Assembly: GCA_023630215.1 (NCBI GenBank)
Contig: JALPRQ010000001.1
Span: forward strand, 1,612,001 to 1,676,000
Length of the DNA: 64,000 nt
Source of the DNA: Rhodobacteraceae bacterium NBU2976
GTDB taxonomy: Bacteria; Pseudomonadota; Alphaproteobacteria; Rhodobacterales; Rhodobacteraceae
Direction of reading: 5' to 3'
Part shown: positions 8,773-16,423 of the stretch, piece by piece
How the letters are laid out: the number at the start of each line of letters is the position of its first letter
Numbering within the stretch: position 1 is the stretch's first letter
Notes under the pieces: model-generated
The model's input: the letters and a program-made list of their open reading frames with translations, nothing else
Database searches by the model: none
Told to the model about the DNA's origin: nothing
Translations under genes and position numbers: made by a program

Positions 8773-10098
8773 TCACAAGTCCCGAGGACGCAGCGCATCG
8801 ACAATCGCCTGCGCATTGCCTGTCTGTTTCGCAGGGTCAAATACCGGGTCCCAGTCAATTGCCACGTGGCAAGTCTCTTCCAGAATACTGCGGAGATGGC
8901 GATTTTCATTCATAACCTGATCGCAGGCCGCGCTGACCAGCGCCTTGGCTTCGGTGCGCGAAATATGCTGTGACAAGGCAAACGTCGCCGCTTCGGCAAA
9001 CATCAGACCTTGCATCGCATTGATAGTCTCCATCATGCGGGTCGGATTGGCGGTCATGTTTGCGACCAGATTCTGGGTATGGGTGACAGCGACCAGCGAC
9101 GCAATGCAGATTTGCGGCAGCGTCAGCCATTCCACCAGCCAAGCGGAACCGTCCCGTTCCTCCTGTGCCATTTGCGCCCCAAACATTGCGGGCATTTGGG
9201 CCGCAACATAGTCAGCCAGCGCCACCACGAGTTCGGCGATGACAGGATTTGATTTGTGCGGCATTGTTGACGAGCCACCGGTCGAGGCCAGCGATAATTC
9301 GCGCACCTCGGATTGCGTCATTTGCAGAATATCCTTGCCGATCTTGCCACAACTCATGGTGATATTCCCCAGACGTGCCGAATAATCGGTGATCCGGTCA
9401 CGTGCAGTGTGCCATGGCATTGGGGCAGGGGTCAGGTTCAGCAGTTCTGCAACTTTGGTGGTCAGCGCTGCCGCGTAATCGCCAAACGCGGCGGCATTCC
9501 CCGACGCCCCGGCAAGCGAGACGCAGAACATGTCCTGTGACTGCGCCTTAAGCGCTTGATGGTTGCGTAAAAGTGGCGATTGCCAGTTGGCAATTCGTGC
9601 ACCGAATGTGGTTGGTGTGGCAATCTGCCCCCGTGTTCGGGCCGCCATCACCACGTCGCGATTGGCAATGGCCTGTTCTGTCAGCCGGTCGATCAAGGCA
9701 GACAAACGCCCGTCGAGCAGCGTCGTAAACTGGCGCAGTCGCAGCATCAAAGCCGTGTCAACGATATCCTGAGAGGTCGCCCCGAAATGCACATAGCGGG
9801 CATGTTCAGGGGCATTCAATGCGGATTGAAAGGCCGCCACAAGGCCCGGGACGACAACGCCGGATTTGCCCAACCCAAGCGCAAGATCGGCCGGGTCTAT
9901 TTGCACCTCCATCGCAGCGCGTTGGATATAGGCGGCCGAGTCGACCGGGATCAGTCCCAACTGCCCCTGCGCGTTGGCCAGCGCCCCTTCGACCAGCAGC
10001 ATCGCGCGGATCTGGGCACTGTCCGTGAACAATGCGGCGACATCGGGATCGCCAAGTAACGATTTGAAAAGCGGGCTGTCGAATGGTGAGTAAGCCAT
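8773..10098 (-). CDS. pcaB: 3-carboxy-cis,cis-muconate cycloisomerase
   Basis: A 441-residue member of the fumarase/aspartase superfamily with the signature GGSSTMPHKSNP at about residues 280-291 and the upstream HFGATSQDIVDTAL region at about 105. It lactonises 3-carboxymuconate to 4-carboxymuconolactone in protocatechuate breakdown. The start, MAYSPFDSPLFKSLLGD, matches the family. The gene lies 8 bp after the BKACE gene at the 3' end of the pca operon, far from pcaHG in order but in the same transcript. Confidence 0.95.
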   Translation of the reverse strand: MAYSPFDSPLFKSLLGDPDVAALFTDSAQIRAMLLVEGALANAQGQLGLIPVDSAAYIQRAAMEVQIDPADLALGLGKSGVVVPGLVAAFQSALNAPEHARYVHFGATSQDIVDTALMLRLRQFTTLLDGRLSALIDRLTEQAIANRDVVMAARTRGQIATPTTFGARIANWQSPLLRNHQALKAQSQDMFCVSLAGASGNAAAFGDYAAALTTKVAELLNLTPAPMPWHTARDRITDYSARLGNITMSCGKIGKDILQMTQSEVRELSLASTGGSSTMPHKSNPVIAELVVALADYVAAQMPAMFGAQMAQEERDGSAWLVEWLTLPQICIASLVAVTHTQNLVANMTANPTRMMETINAMQGLMFAEAATFALSQHISRTEAKALVSAACDQVMNENRHLRSILEETCHVAIDWDPVFDPAKQTGNAQAIVDALRPRDL

Positions 10099-10106
10099 TG
10101 ATAATA

Positions 10107-10940
10107 CTAATCTTTAAGGGGCAGGCCAAGGATGTCGCGCGCGGATTGCCACGTGGCAACTGGCCGTTCGTAACGCTCGCACAGCTCGACAACACGCTGC
10201 ACCAAGGCTGCGTTCGACGGGGCCAGCCTGTCGCGATCCAATCGCACGTTATCTTCGAGCCCGGTTCGACAATGTCCGCCCTTTCGCACCGACCATTCAT
10301 TGATCGTATATTGTCCCGCCCCGATACCTGCCGCGCACCAGGGCGAGTCAGGCAGCAGTCGCTTGACTGTCTGGATATAGAAATCGAAAACATTTTCATC
10401 GATGGGCATGGCGTTCTTGACGCCCATCACGAACTGCACATAGGGCGTGTCGGGGATCCGTCCATCGGCATGCATCGCCGCCCCTTGAAAAATATGTGAC
10501 AGATCGAACGCCTCGATCTCGGGTTTGACGCCATAAGTGCGCATTTCAGATGCCAGCCAATCGACCAGATCGGGCGGATTTTCGTAAACGCGCGTCGGAA
10601 AATTGTTGGACCCGACAGACAAGGACGCCATGTCAGGTGACAATGGCAACATCCCGCCACGCGCCTGACCCGCACCGGAACGCCCGCCGGTCGACATCTG
10701 CATGATCATACCGGGACAATGTTTGCGAATACCTTCCTGCAAACGGGCGAATTTTTCGGGGTCAGAGGAGGGGGTTTCGTCATCATTGCGCACATGGGCA
10801 TGCACGATGGTAGCGCCCGCTTCAAAGGCTTCGTGGGTGCTTTCGATCTGTTCGTTCACGGTTATCGGCACCGCAGGATTGTTCGCCTTGCGAGGTAGCG
10901 AGCCGGTGATGGCTACACAAATGATACAGGGGTTGCTCAT
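10107..10940 (-). CDS. Beta-keto acid cleavage enzyme (BKACE, DUF849 family)
   Basis: A 277-residue TIM-barrel Zn enzyme: opening CIICVAITGSLPRKANNPAVP, the metal-binding pair His47/His49 in ATIVHAHVRND, STGGRSG, and the C-terminal GLEDNVRLDRDRLAPSN. BKACE enzymes exchange the acyl part of a beta-keto acid with acetyl-CoA, yielding acetoacetate and a CoA ester; some family members use beta-ketoadipate. Placed between pcaG and pcaB, this one plausibly completes the beta-ketoadipate pathway to succinyl-CoA and acetoacetate in place of PcaIJ and PcaF. Family assignment is firm; the substrate is inferred from context. It shares a 4-bp overlap with the hydrolase gene upstream. Confidence 0.9.
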   Translation of the reverse strand: MSNPCIICVAITGSLPRKANNPAVPITVNEQIESTHEAFEAGATIVHAHVRNDDETPSSDPEKFARLQEGIRKHCPGMIMQMSTGGRSGAGQARGGMLPLSPDMASLSVGSNNFPTRVYENPPDLVDWLASEMRTYGVKPEIEAFDLSHIFQGAAMHADGRIPDTPYVQFVMGVKNAMPIDENVFDFYIQTVKRLLPDSPWCAAGIGAGQYTINEWSVRKGGHCRTGLEDNVRLDRDRLAPSNAALVQRVVELCERYERPVATWQSARDILGLPLKD

Positions 10941-11653
10941 GTGATGATCTCCTCGATCAGATCCACAAGTTTATCTGGACATACAAAGAAAGGCGAGTGT
11001 CCACAATCCAGCCGGTGGACCGCGTCAGTGGGCCAGTCGGCGGTCAGGCGTTCCTGCTCCTCGGGTGGGACGGTGTGGTCGTCGGTGCAGATGATATAGC
11101 TTTTCTGCACCGCGTTGTAATTCGCGCCCAGCTGCACCGGTTCCATTTGCGGGGCAATCGGTTGTGGGGACAGGCGGGGCAGGGCATATTCGACATCCGC
11201 CTGTGCACAGTCGTGATAAAACAGTTTTGGGGCTTCGGCAGGATCGAAGACATAGCTTTTGCGGTCTTCGGCCATCTGCACAGCATGAATGACCAGTTGC
11301 CGTTTTGCGCGCTTGCGCATTTCGGCCATGCTGTCGCCATCCTGCGGCGCATAGGCGGCCAGATAAATCAGGTGCTGGATGTGTTCGGGGTTGCGTTCGG
11401 CAACAGACGCAACAGTTACCCCCGCAGCCGAATGGCCGACCAGAATAACGGGCTGATCACTGGACAGGACTGCCATCTGTGTTGCGTGAATATAATCCTC
11501 CAAGGTCACCTTGTTAACCGGTGTCGGATCGTCCCCGTGCGAGGGGAGGTCAATCGCGACCGCGCGATGCCCCTTCTGTTCAAGAAGCGGCACCACCCGG
11601 GACCAGCACCACGCCCCATGGTTAGAGCCGTGGACAAGGACAATTACTGCCAT
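10937..11653 (-). CDS. Alpha/beta hydrolase of the plant-esterase/hydroxynitrile-lyase type, inside the pca operon
   Basis: A 238-residue single-domain alpha/beta hydrolase. The oxyanion strand is VIVLVHGSNHGAWCW, the nucleophile is Ser75 in LVGHSAAGVT, and the likely catalytic His is in LDCGHSPFF near residue 220. This HGxxHGAWCW opening marks the MES/hydroxynitrile-lyase-like (salicylate esterase) subfamily, distinct from the PcaD hydrolase in the same operon. Its start overlaps the pcaG stop by 1 bp (TAATG) and its end overlaps the BKACE start by 4 bp, so it is clearly co-expressed. A role as an esterase supplying or clearing aromatic esters is possible but unproven. Confidence 0.82.
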   Translation of the reverse strand: MAVIVLVHGSNHGAWCWSRVVPLLEQKGHRAVAIDLPSHGDDPTPVNKVTLEDYIHATQMAVLSSDQPVILVGHSAAGVTVASVAERNPEHIQHLIYLAAYAPQDGDSMAEMRKRAKRQLVIHAVQMAEDRKSYVFDPAEAPKLFYHDCAQADVEYALPRLSPQPIAPQMEPVQLGANYNAVQKSYIICTDDHTVPPEEQERLTADWPTDAVHRLDCGHSPFFVCPDKLVDLIEEIIT

Positions 11654-12264
11654 CAGATATCTAAAAATACAGTTTCTTCATCGCCTTGCAGGACGATATT
11701 AAACTGATACGTCTGATCATCCAGCTTGTGCGCGATCAAGGTATGACGGCGATCTTCGGGCACCGATTGCAACAGTGGGTCCGTTGCGTTCGCGCTTTCA
11801 TCCGGAAAATAGACGCGAGTTTGCAGCCCAATATTGATCCCGCGCGCGACGATCCACATGGTGATGTGCGGCGCCTGAGCGCGACCATCGCGCATTTTGG
11901 TTTGTCCGGGTTTGATCGTTTGAAACTGGTATATCCCGGTATCAAGATTGGTCGGGCAGCGGCCAAACCCGGTGAAATGCGGGTCAGCCGTCCCCGATGT
12001 GTCCGCCGCCGAAGGATAGACGCCATTTGCGTCGGCCTGCCAGATTTCCACCAGCCCATCAAGAACCAGCTTTCCGTCCCCATCGGTAATCGTTCCGGTC
12101 AGCGTGATCCGCTCGCCAGAGGTTTCCGGGTCGAGCATGTTGGACGCCAAGTCCTTGCCGCCATACATCTGGATACCAACAAAGTTGGGCGCACAGCCAA
12201 TATGGACATAGGGTCCCGCTGTCTGCGAAGGGCTTTCATGCAAAATATTTGGTTTGGTCATCAA
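11653..12264 (-). CDS. pcaG: Protocatechuate 3,4-dioxygenase alpha subunit
   Basis: A 203-residue intradiol dioxygenase-fold subunit with [16 protein letters not shown] at the N-terminus, [13 protein letters not shown], and [21 protein letters not shown] near the C-terminus. The alpha subunit pairs with PcaH and contributes to the active-site pocket, while the iron ligands come from PcaH. Length matches the family. The start overlaps the pcaH stop by 4 bp (ATGA). Confidence 0.95.
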   Translation of the reverse strand: MMTKPNILHESPSQTAGPYVHIGCAPNFVGIQMYGGKDLASNMLDPETSGERITLTGTITDGDGKLVLDGLVEIWQADANGVYPSAADTSGTADPHFTGFGRCPTNLDTGIYQFQTIKPGQTKMRDGRAQAPHITMWIVARGINIGLQTRVYFPDESANATDPLLQSVPEDRRHTLIAHKLDDQTYQFNIVLQGDEETVFLDI

Positions 12265-12986
12265 TTCCCCTCCAGCTTGTTCTCGAACATGGTCGAGTTA
12301 TTACCGCGCAGAATGATATCGAATTTATAGGCGATCAGGTCCATCGGGATGGTGGCGTCCATATCGAGCCGCGCAATCAACTGTTCGATGCCTTTTTTAT
12401 CCGGAATGACCCCAACAATCGGGCAAAGCCAAATCAAGGGATCACCTTCGAAATACATTTGCGAGATCAGACGCTGTGCAAATCCGCTACCGAACAGCGA
12501 AAAATGGATATGGGCGGGGCGCCAGTCATTGCCGCCATTGGGCCACGGATACGGGCCGGGGCGGATTGTGCGGAAAGAAAAATAGCCATCAGCATTGGTG
12601 ACCGTGCGTCCGCAACCGCCGAAATTCGGGTCTAGCGGGGCGAGGTAGGCGTCGTTCTTGTGACGATAACGACCGCCGGCATTCGCCTGCCAGAATTCCA
12701 CCAGCACGCCAGGAACAGGGCGGGCGTTCTGATCCAGAATACGGCCATGGACCATGATCCGTTCGCCGATAGGTTCTTCGCCGGGTTTGGCAAAATTCAG
12801 GATCAGGTCATTGTCCAGCTCGCCAATAATGTCATGGCCAAATGTCGGCCCGGCGATTTCGGAAATCGTCTGATCAAACCGCAAGGGTTTGTGGTTTGGC
12901 GAGCGGAATGTCGTGGATCGGTATGCCGGGGTAAGCGCTGGCGGTTGCCAGTCGCGGTCCCGTTCTATGTATACATTCTCAGCCAT
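12261..12986 (-). CDS. pcaH: Protocatechuate 3,4-dioxygenase beta subunit
   Basis: The 241-residue Fe(III) subunit of the ring-cleaving enzyme (protocatechuate plus O2 to 3-carboxymuconate). Expected iron ligands are visible: Tyr in [10 protein letters not shown], Tyr in [10 protein letters not shown], and the His pair in [11 protein letters not shown]. It also has the family motifs [11 protein letters not shown] and FGGCGR. The ATG at 12984-12986 follows a good GGAGGGA site and overlaps the pcaC stop by 8 bp; the frame is open a few codons upstream but without a better start. Confidence 0.96.
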   Translation of the reverse strand: MAENVYIERDRDWQPPALTPAYRSTTFRSPNHKPLRFDQTISEIAGPTFGHDIIGELDNDLILNFAKPGEEPIGERIMVHGRILDQNARPVPGVLVEFWQANAGGRYRHKNDAYLAPLDPNFGGCGRTVTNADGYFSFRTIRPGPYPWPNGGNDWRPAHIHFSLFGSGFAQRLISQMYFEGDPLIWLCPIVGVIPDKKGIEQLIARLDMDATIPMDLIAYKFDIILRGNNSTMFENKLEGN

Positions 12987-13359
12987 TTTGTCCCTCCATC
13001 TCGGCAAGTGTCTGTTTGATCACTTTGATCGCATGATTGGCGCGAGGCACACCAGCATATACCGCTACGTGTAACATCGCTTCCAGTATCTCCTCTGCAC
13101 TTGCGCCTGTATTCGCGGTTGCCCGTGTATGCATGGCAAGTTCCTCGACATTGCCAAGGGCGGCAAGAAGGGACAAGGTGACAATTGACCGCTCCCTGTC
13201 AGAGAGGGTTGGGCGGCTCCAGAGTTTGCCCCAAGCGGTTTCGGTGATGAAGCGCTGGAAATCGCTGTCGAAGGCAGTTTTGTTCGCTTCGGCGCGGTCA
13301 ACATGAGCATCTCCCAGCACCGCGCGCCGTTTCTTCATTCCGCGCTCATAATCCGACAT
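12979..13359 (-). CDS. pcaC: 4-carboxymuconolactone decarboxylase
   Basis: A 126-residue protein of the CMD family with the usual [21 protein letters not shown] and [21 protein letters not shown] segments, full length for PcaC. It decarboxylates 4-carboxymuconolactone to beta-ketoadipate enol-lactone. It lies directly after pcaD with a 14-bp overlap and before pcaH with an 8-bp overlap. Confidence 0.95.
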   Translation of the reverse strand: MSDYERGMKKRRAVLGDAHVDRAEANKTAFDSDFQRFITETAWGKLWSRPTLSDRERSIVTLSLLAALGNVEELAMHTRATANTGASAEEILEAMLHVAVYAGVPRANHAIKVIKQTLAEMEGQNG

Positions 13360-14146
13360 TCGCGTGCTCCTTCAGAAAATCAATTAGCAGGGTGACAAAA
13401 GTGTCCGGGCTTTCAATGGAGGGAAGATGTCCGGCCGTTGAGACGATTTCGAACCGTGATCCGGGGATTAGATTCGCGGTCTCGCGCACCATGTCCGGCG
13501 GGGTGGACCCGTCATGCGCACCGGCAATCGCCAGTGTGGGCAGACGCAATTGTGCGGTGCTTTCATAAAGGTCGGTGTTGGCGATGGCGTGGCAAGCCCC
13601 GATATATCCCTGTTGAGGGGTGCGGCACAGCATGTGACGCCATGCGGTCAGCTCGTCAGAATTTTCGTCGTGAAACCGGCGTGAAAACCATCGGGTCAGG
13701 ATGGAGTCGGCCAACGCCTCTATTCCACCGGTTTGAATGGCGGCAATTCGCTCGTTCCACATATCTTCGGTTCCGATTTTCACGCCGGTATTGCTAAGAA
13801 CGAGTGTTGAGATCAGGTCGGGGCGTTCCGCCGCCAGCCCTTGCGCAATCATTCCGCCAATCGAGAGGCCAACGAAAACAGCGTTTTTAACGCCAAGCGC
13901 ATCCATCAGACCGGCAACATCCTGCACCAGATCCCCCATAAAATAGGGGCCATCCGGGGCATCCGACAGGCCGTGACCTCGCATGTCGTACCGCAATATC
14001 CGAAATCTGTCAGGCAGTAGGGGGATCAGTTTGTCCCAAGACCTGAAATCGGTGCCAAGCGAGTTGGAAAAAACCAAGGGAATGCCGTTTTCGGGCCCGT
14101 CCAGCTGATAGTGCAGGCTGATATCGCCAATTTTCCTGATATGCAT
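13346..14146 (-). CDS. pcaD: 3-oxoadipate enol-lactonase
   Basis: A 266-residue alpha/beta hydrolase with oxyanion region PLVFSNSLGTDFRSWD, DMRGHGLSDAP, nucleophile Ser95 in FVGLSIGGMIAQ, and catalytic His in STAGHLPSIE near residue 246. It opens the enol-lactone to beta-ketoadipate. It is the first gene of the leftward pca operon. The spacer upstream holds tRNA-Asn and no LysR-type pcaQ gene, which usually sits beside pcaD in Rhodobacterales and Rhizobiales, so the regulator must lie elsewhere or differ. Confidence 0.95.
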   Translation of the reverse strand: MHIRKIGDISLHYQLDGPENGIPLVFSNSLGTDFRSWDKLIPLLPDRFRILRYDMRGHGLSDAPDGPYFMGDLVQDVAGLMDALGVKNAVFVGLSIGGMIAQGLAAERPDLISTLVLSNTGVKIGTEDMWNERIAAIQTGGIEALADSILTRWFSRRFHDENSDELTAWRHMLCRTPQQGYIGACHAIANTDLYESTAQLRLPTLAIAGAHDGSTPPDMVRETANLIPGSRFEIVSTAGHLPSIESPDTFVTLLIDFLKEHANVGL

Positions 14147-14245
14147 GACAACCTCCGACCCCAGAAATTACACGTGGAAACTATCTTGTAAATTCGAAAC
14201 TGACCGGAGGGGGCGATCCGAGAGGATTTTTCGACATTATCCCTC

Positions 14246-14274
14246 TGGACGGTCCGGATTCGCTTTGCTATACG
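14246..14274 (+). promoter_or_regulatory. Candidate sigma-70 promoter for tRNA-Asn
   Basis: TGGACG (14246-14251) and TATACG (14269-14274) are 17 nt apart, 22 nt before the tRNA 5' end. The -35 match is weak. Confidence 0.35.
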
Positions 14275-14295
14275 CCCTCTGTCTAAACGACATGT

Positions 14296-14370
14296 TCCGG
14301 CGTAGCTCAGTGGTAGAGCAGTTGACTGTTAATCAATTGGTCGTAGGTTCGAACCCTACCGCCGGAGCCA
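14296..14370 (+). tRNA. tRNA-Asn (GTT)
   Basis: A 75-nt cloverleaf with encoded CCA; acceptor TCCGGCG/CGCCGGA, anticodon stem TTGA/TCAA around loop CTGTTAA (anticodon GTT), and T loop TTCGAAC. It is read toward the L,D-transpeptidase and away from pcaD. Confidence 0.97.
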
Positions 14371-14402
14371 AAATCCCCCGTCAGTGATGGTACGAAAACG
14401 CA

Positions 14403-14429
14403 AAACGCCACGCGATTCACGTGGCGTTT
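14403..14429 (-). terminator. Terminator downstream of the L,D-transpeptidase (and of tRNA-Asn)
   Basis: A 10-bp perfect stem AAACGCCACG/CGTGGCGTTT (14403-14412 with 14420-14429) with a 7-nt loop. Read leftward it ends in TTTTGCGTTTTCG, a broken U-tract, and read rightward in TTTGTGTATTT, so it may stop both convergent units. Confidence 0.75.
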
Positions 14430-14447
14430 GTGTATTTCTGCATTGTG

Positions 14448-15107
14448 TCAGGCGACAACGATGGGTGAGCCGATCTCGACACGGTTATAAAGGTCGATAA
14501 CGTCCTGATGCACCATACGCACGCAGCCCGAGGACACGGCGCGACCAATTGAGAACACTTCGGGCGAGGAATGCACGCGGTAGAGCGTGTCGACCCCATT
14601 CTGATAGATATAAAGCCCACGCGCCCCAAGCGGGTTGCCTGCGCCGGGCGGATGACCGCCGTTTTCAAAGCTCCAACGTTCAAGACGTGGGTCGCGGGCG
14701 ATCATTTCCGCGGGGGGGTACCAGCGCGGCCATTCGCGTTTTGCACCGATATAGCCTTCGCCAGCCCAACCGAAACCGGCTTTGCCAAGCCCAACACCAT
14801 ATCTCATTGCGCGGCCCTCTGGCATAATATGATAGAGGTAAAACGTTGATGTGCTTACATAAATCGTTCCAGGGGCAAGATCGACGGGTGAAGCAACCTC
14901 GCGCCGGTAGAAGCCTGGATGGATTTCCTCTGGGGCGATCGCACGTACGGTATAGCGTTCCTCGGGCATCGCGCGGTATAGGATCGTGGGATCCGGGGCG
15001 CTGCTGCTTTGATAGGCCATGTCCTGGCAACCGGACACGGCCAGTGCGGACAGGCTGGCCCCGCCCATCAGGAATTTACGGCGATTAAGGTCGGACATCG
15101 TGAGCAT
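14448..15107 (-). CDS. L,D-transpeptidase (YkuD domain), Tat-type lipoprotein
   Basis: A 219-residue enzyme with twin arginines in LNRRKFLMGG (Arg9-Arg10), a hydrophobic stretch and a lipobox LAVSGC with Cys27: a Tat-exported, lipid-anchored signal. The YkuD catalytic centre is near the C-terminus: His179 and Cys195 in the SSGCVRM motif. Such enzymes form 3-3 crosslinks or attach proteins in peptidoglycan. I chose the ATG at 15105-15107, preceded by GGGA; the ATG at 15098 is an alternative and the upstream-open frame lacks signal features. It has its own hairpin terminator. Confidence 0.87.
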   Translation of the reverse strand: MLTMSDLNRRKFLMGGASLSALAVSGCQDMAYQSSSAPDPTILYRAMPEERYTVRAIAPEEIHPGFYRREVASPVDLAPGTIYVSTSTFYLYHIMPEGRAMRYGVGLGKAGFGWAGEGYIGAKREWPRWYPPAEMIARDPRLERWSFENGGHPPGAGNPLGARGLYIYQNGVDTLYRVHSSPEVFSIGRAVSSGCVRMVHQDVIDLYNRVEIGSPIVVA

Positions 15108-15240
15108 GGCATTTCCCAAATGGTCAAAAACGAACAATAAGCGGAAGTTAGCCGATGATTCGCCTAGGGAAAAGTATTTTTTGTTATGGCGCAAAGGTTT
15201 ACACGGTTCTGTTACATTAGGAACGCAACTGTGCCGTGGA

Positions 15241-16113
15241 TTAGCGTGCGTGACGCGATTGCGAGGAGATGTTCAGGTAGTTGGCAAACATGATGATTGC
15301 AGCACCCAGCAGCACCGTCCAGAGGATGGGTTCATCATAAAACATCAGTCCTAGGATCGCCACAACAGGCAGGCGCATAAAGTCCATTGGCGCCACAAGG
15401 GTTGCCGAAGCGACAGACAGCGCGGAGGTGAGAGACAAATGTGCCGTCAGCCCACATACCGCAACAATAAAAACCCACATTAGGCCAAGCGAGGACGGGA
15501 TGGGAATACCGCCGGGCAGGGCCAGAACCAGACCAAACAGAAACTGCATCAGGGTCATCCAGAACATGACGCTATAGACGGTTTCATGGCGGGCAATCTG
15601 TTTGGTGTAGATCGTGTTGAATGCAAAGAAAATTGCCGCACCCAACCCGGCGGCATGCCCCAGAGACAGCGGTTCATAGCCCGGTCGCGCGACAATGACG
15701 ACGCCAACAAAGCCCAGCACAACCGCCGCGATACGTATTAGGGTCATCCGCTCATTCAGGAAAATCGGGGCAAGCAGGGCAACCCAGATCGGGTTGGTGA
15801 ATTCCAATGCCACCAATTGGCTGAGAGGCAGAACGATAACACCGTAGAACCACAGATTCTGTCCTGCAAAATGAAAGGCATTACGTTGCAGATGCTTCCC
15901 AAGTCGGGCGGTCTTTATCTGTGAATAGCGCTGCCGCGAGGTCACGATCAGACCCTGAAGGAGGATAAACCCGATCAGCGAACGATACATCATCAGTTCG
16001 AACGTGTTTAGTTCATCAGAGACCTCGCGTCCGGCCACGGCCATCGCGCTGAAGGACAGGATTGCGCCCATCATCCAGAATGCAGCCTTTAGGGGGTGAG
16101 ACTCATCTTCCAT
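15241..16113 (-). CDS. EamA/DMT family transporter (RhaT/RarD-like)
   Basis: A 290-residue protein with about ten hydrophobic segments in two EamA repeats; features include PLKAAFWMMGAILSFSAMAVAGREV at the N-terminus (under 20-residue blocks of this are typical), ALEFTNPIWVALLAPIFL, and ALSVASATLVAPMDF in the second repeat. It is an inner-membrane metabolite exporter or importer; substrate cannot be read from sequence. It stands alone, with short spacers to its neighbours. Confidence 0.88.
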   Translation of the reverse strand: MEDESHPLKAAFWMMGAILSFSAMAVAGREVSDELNTFELMMYRSLIGFILLQGLIVTSRQRYSQIKTARLGKHLQRNAFHFAGQNLWFYGVIVLPLSQLVALEFTNPIWVALLAPIFLNERMTLIRIAAVVLGFVGVVIVARPGYEPLSLGHAAGLGAAIFFAFNTIYTKQIARHETVYSVMFWMTLMQFLFGLVLALPGGIPIPSSLGLMWVFIVAVCGLTAHLSLTSALSVASATLVAPMDFMRLPVVAILGLMFYDEPILWTVLLGAAIIMFANYLNISSQSRHAR

Positions 16114-16143
16114 TGCGGGACTTTGCCTGACGGCCCGAATGCG

Positions 16144-16416
16144 TCAAGCGCTAAACGTGAAATGGCGTGTCATGTGGCTGGTTTTCTGCCCCCATTCCGA
16201 GGCTTTTCCCCGCGCGGCATGAGTGTCAAACGCGGCCCGATCCTGAAAGCTTTCGGAGAGACAGATATGGTTCGGGTTCTGCGGGTCCTGCCATAGGTCG
16301 AATTTCAGGCATCCCGGTTCTGCGCGTGACAATGCAATATGTGTTGGCATCAGTTCCAGAACCATCGGAAGGTCATCGTCGGGAACCAACAAATAACCAG
16401 AGACGTCAAAAGTCAT
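16144..16416 (-). CDS. Antibiotic biosynthesis monooxygenase (ABM) domain protein
   Basis: A 90-residue single-domain ferredoxin-like fold protein: YLLVPDDDLPMVLELMPTHIALSRAEPGCLKF followed by a HICLSESFQDRAAFDTH segment, the canonical ABM pattern of a strand, a helix and EPGCLxF. Members include YgiN-type quinol monooxygenases and many uncharacterised proteins. The ATG at 16414-16416 follows AGGTG; the frame extends 14 codons upstream into the acyltransferase gene. It is 7 bp downstream of the acyltransferase stop. Confidence 0.8.
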   Translation of the reverse strand: MTFDVSGYLLVPDDDLPMVLELMPTHIALSRAEPGCLKFDLWQDPQNPNHICLSESFQDRAAFDTHAARGKASEWGQKTSHMTRHFTFSA

Positions 16417-16423
16417 AACGCAC

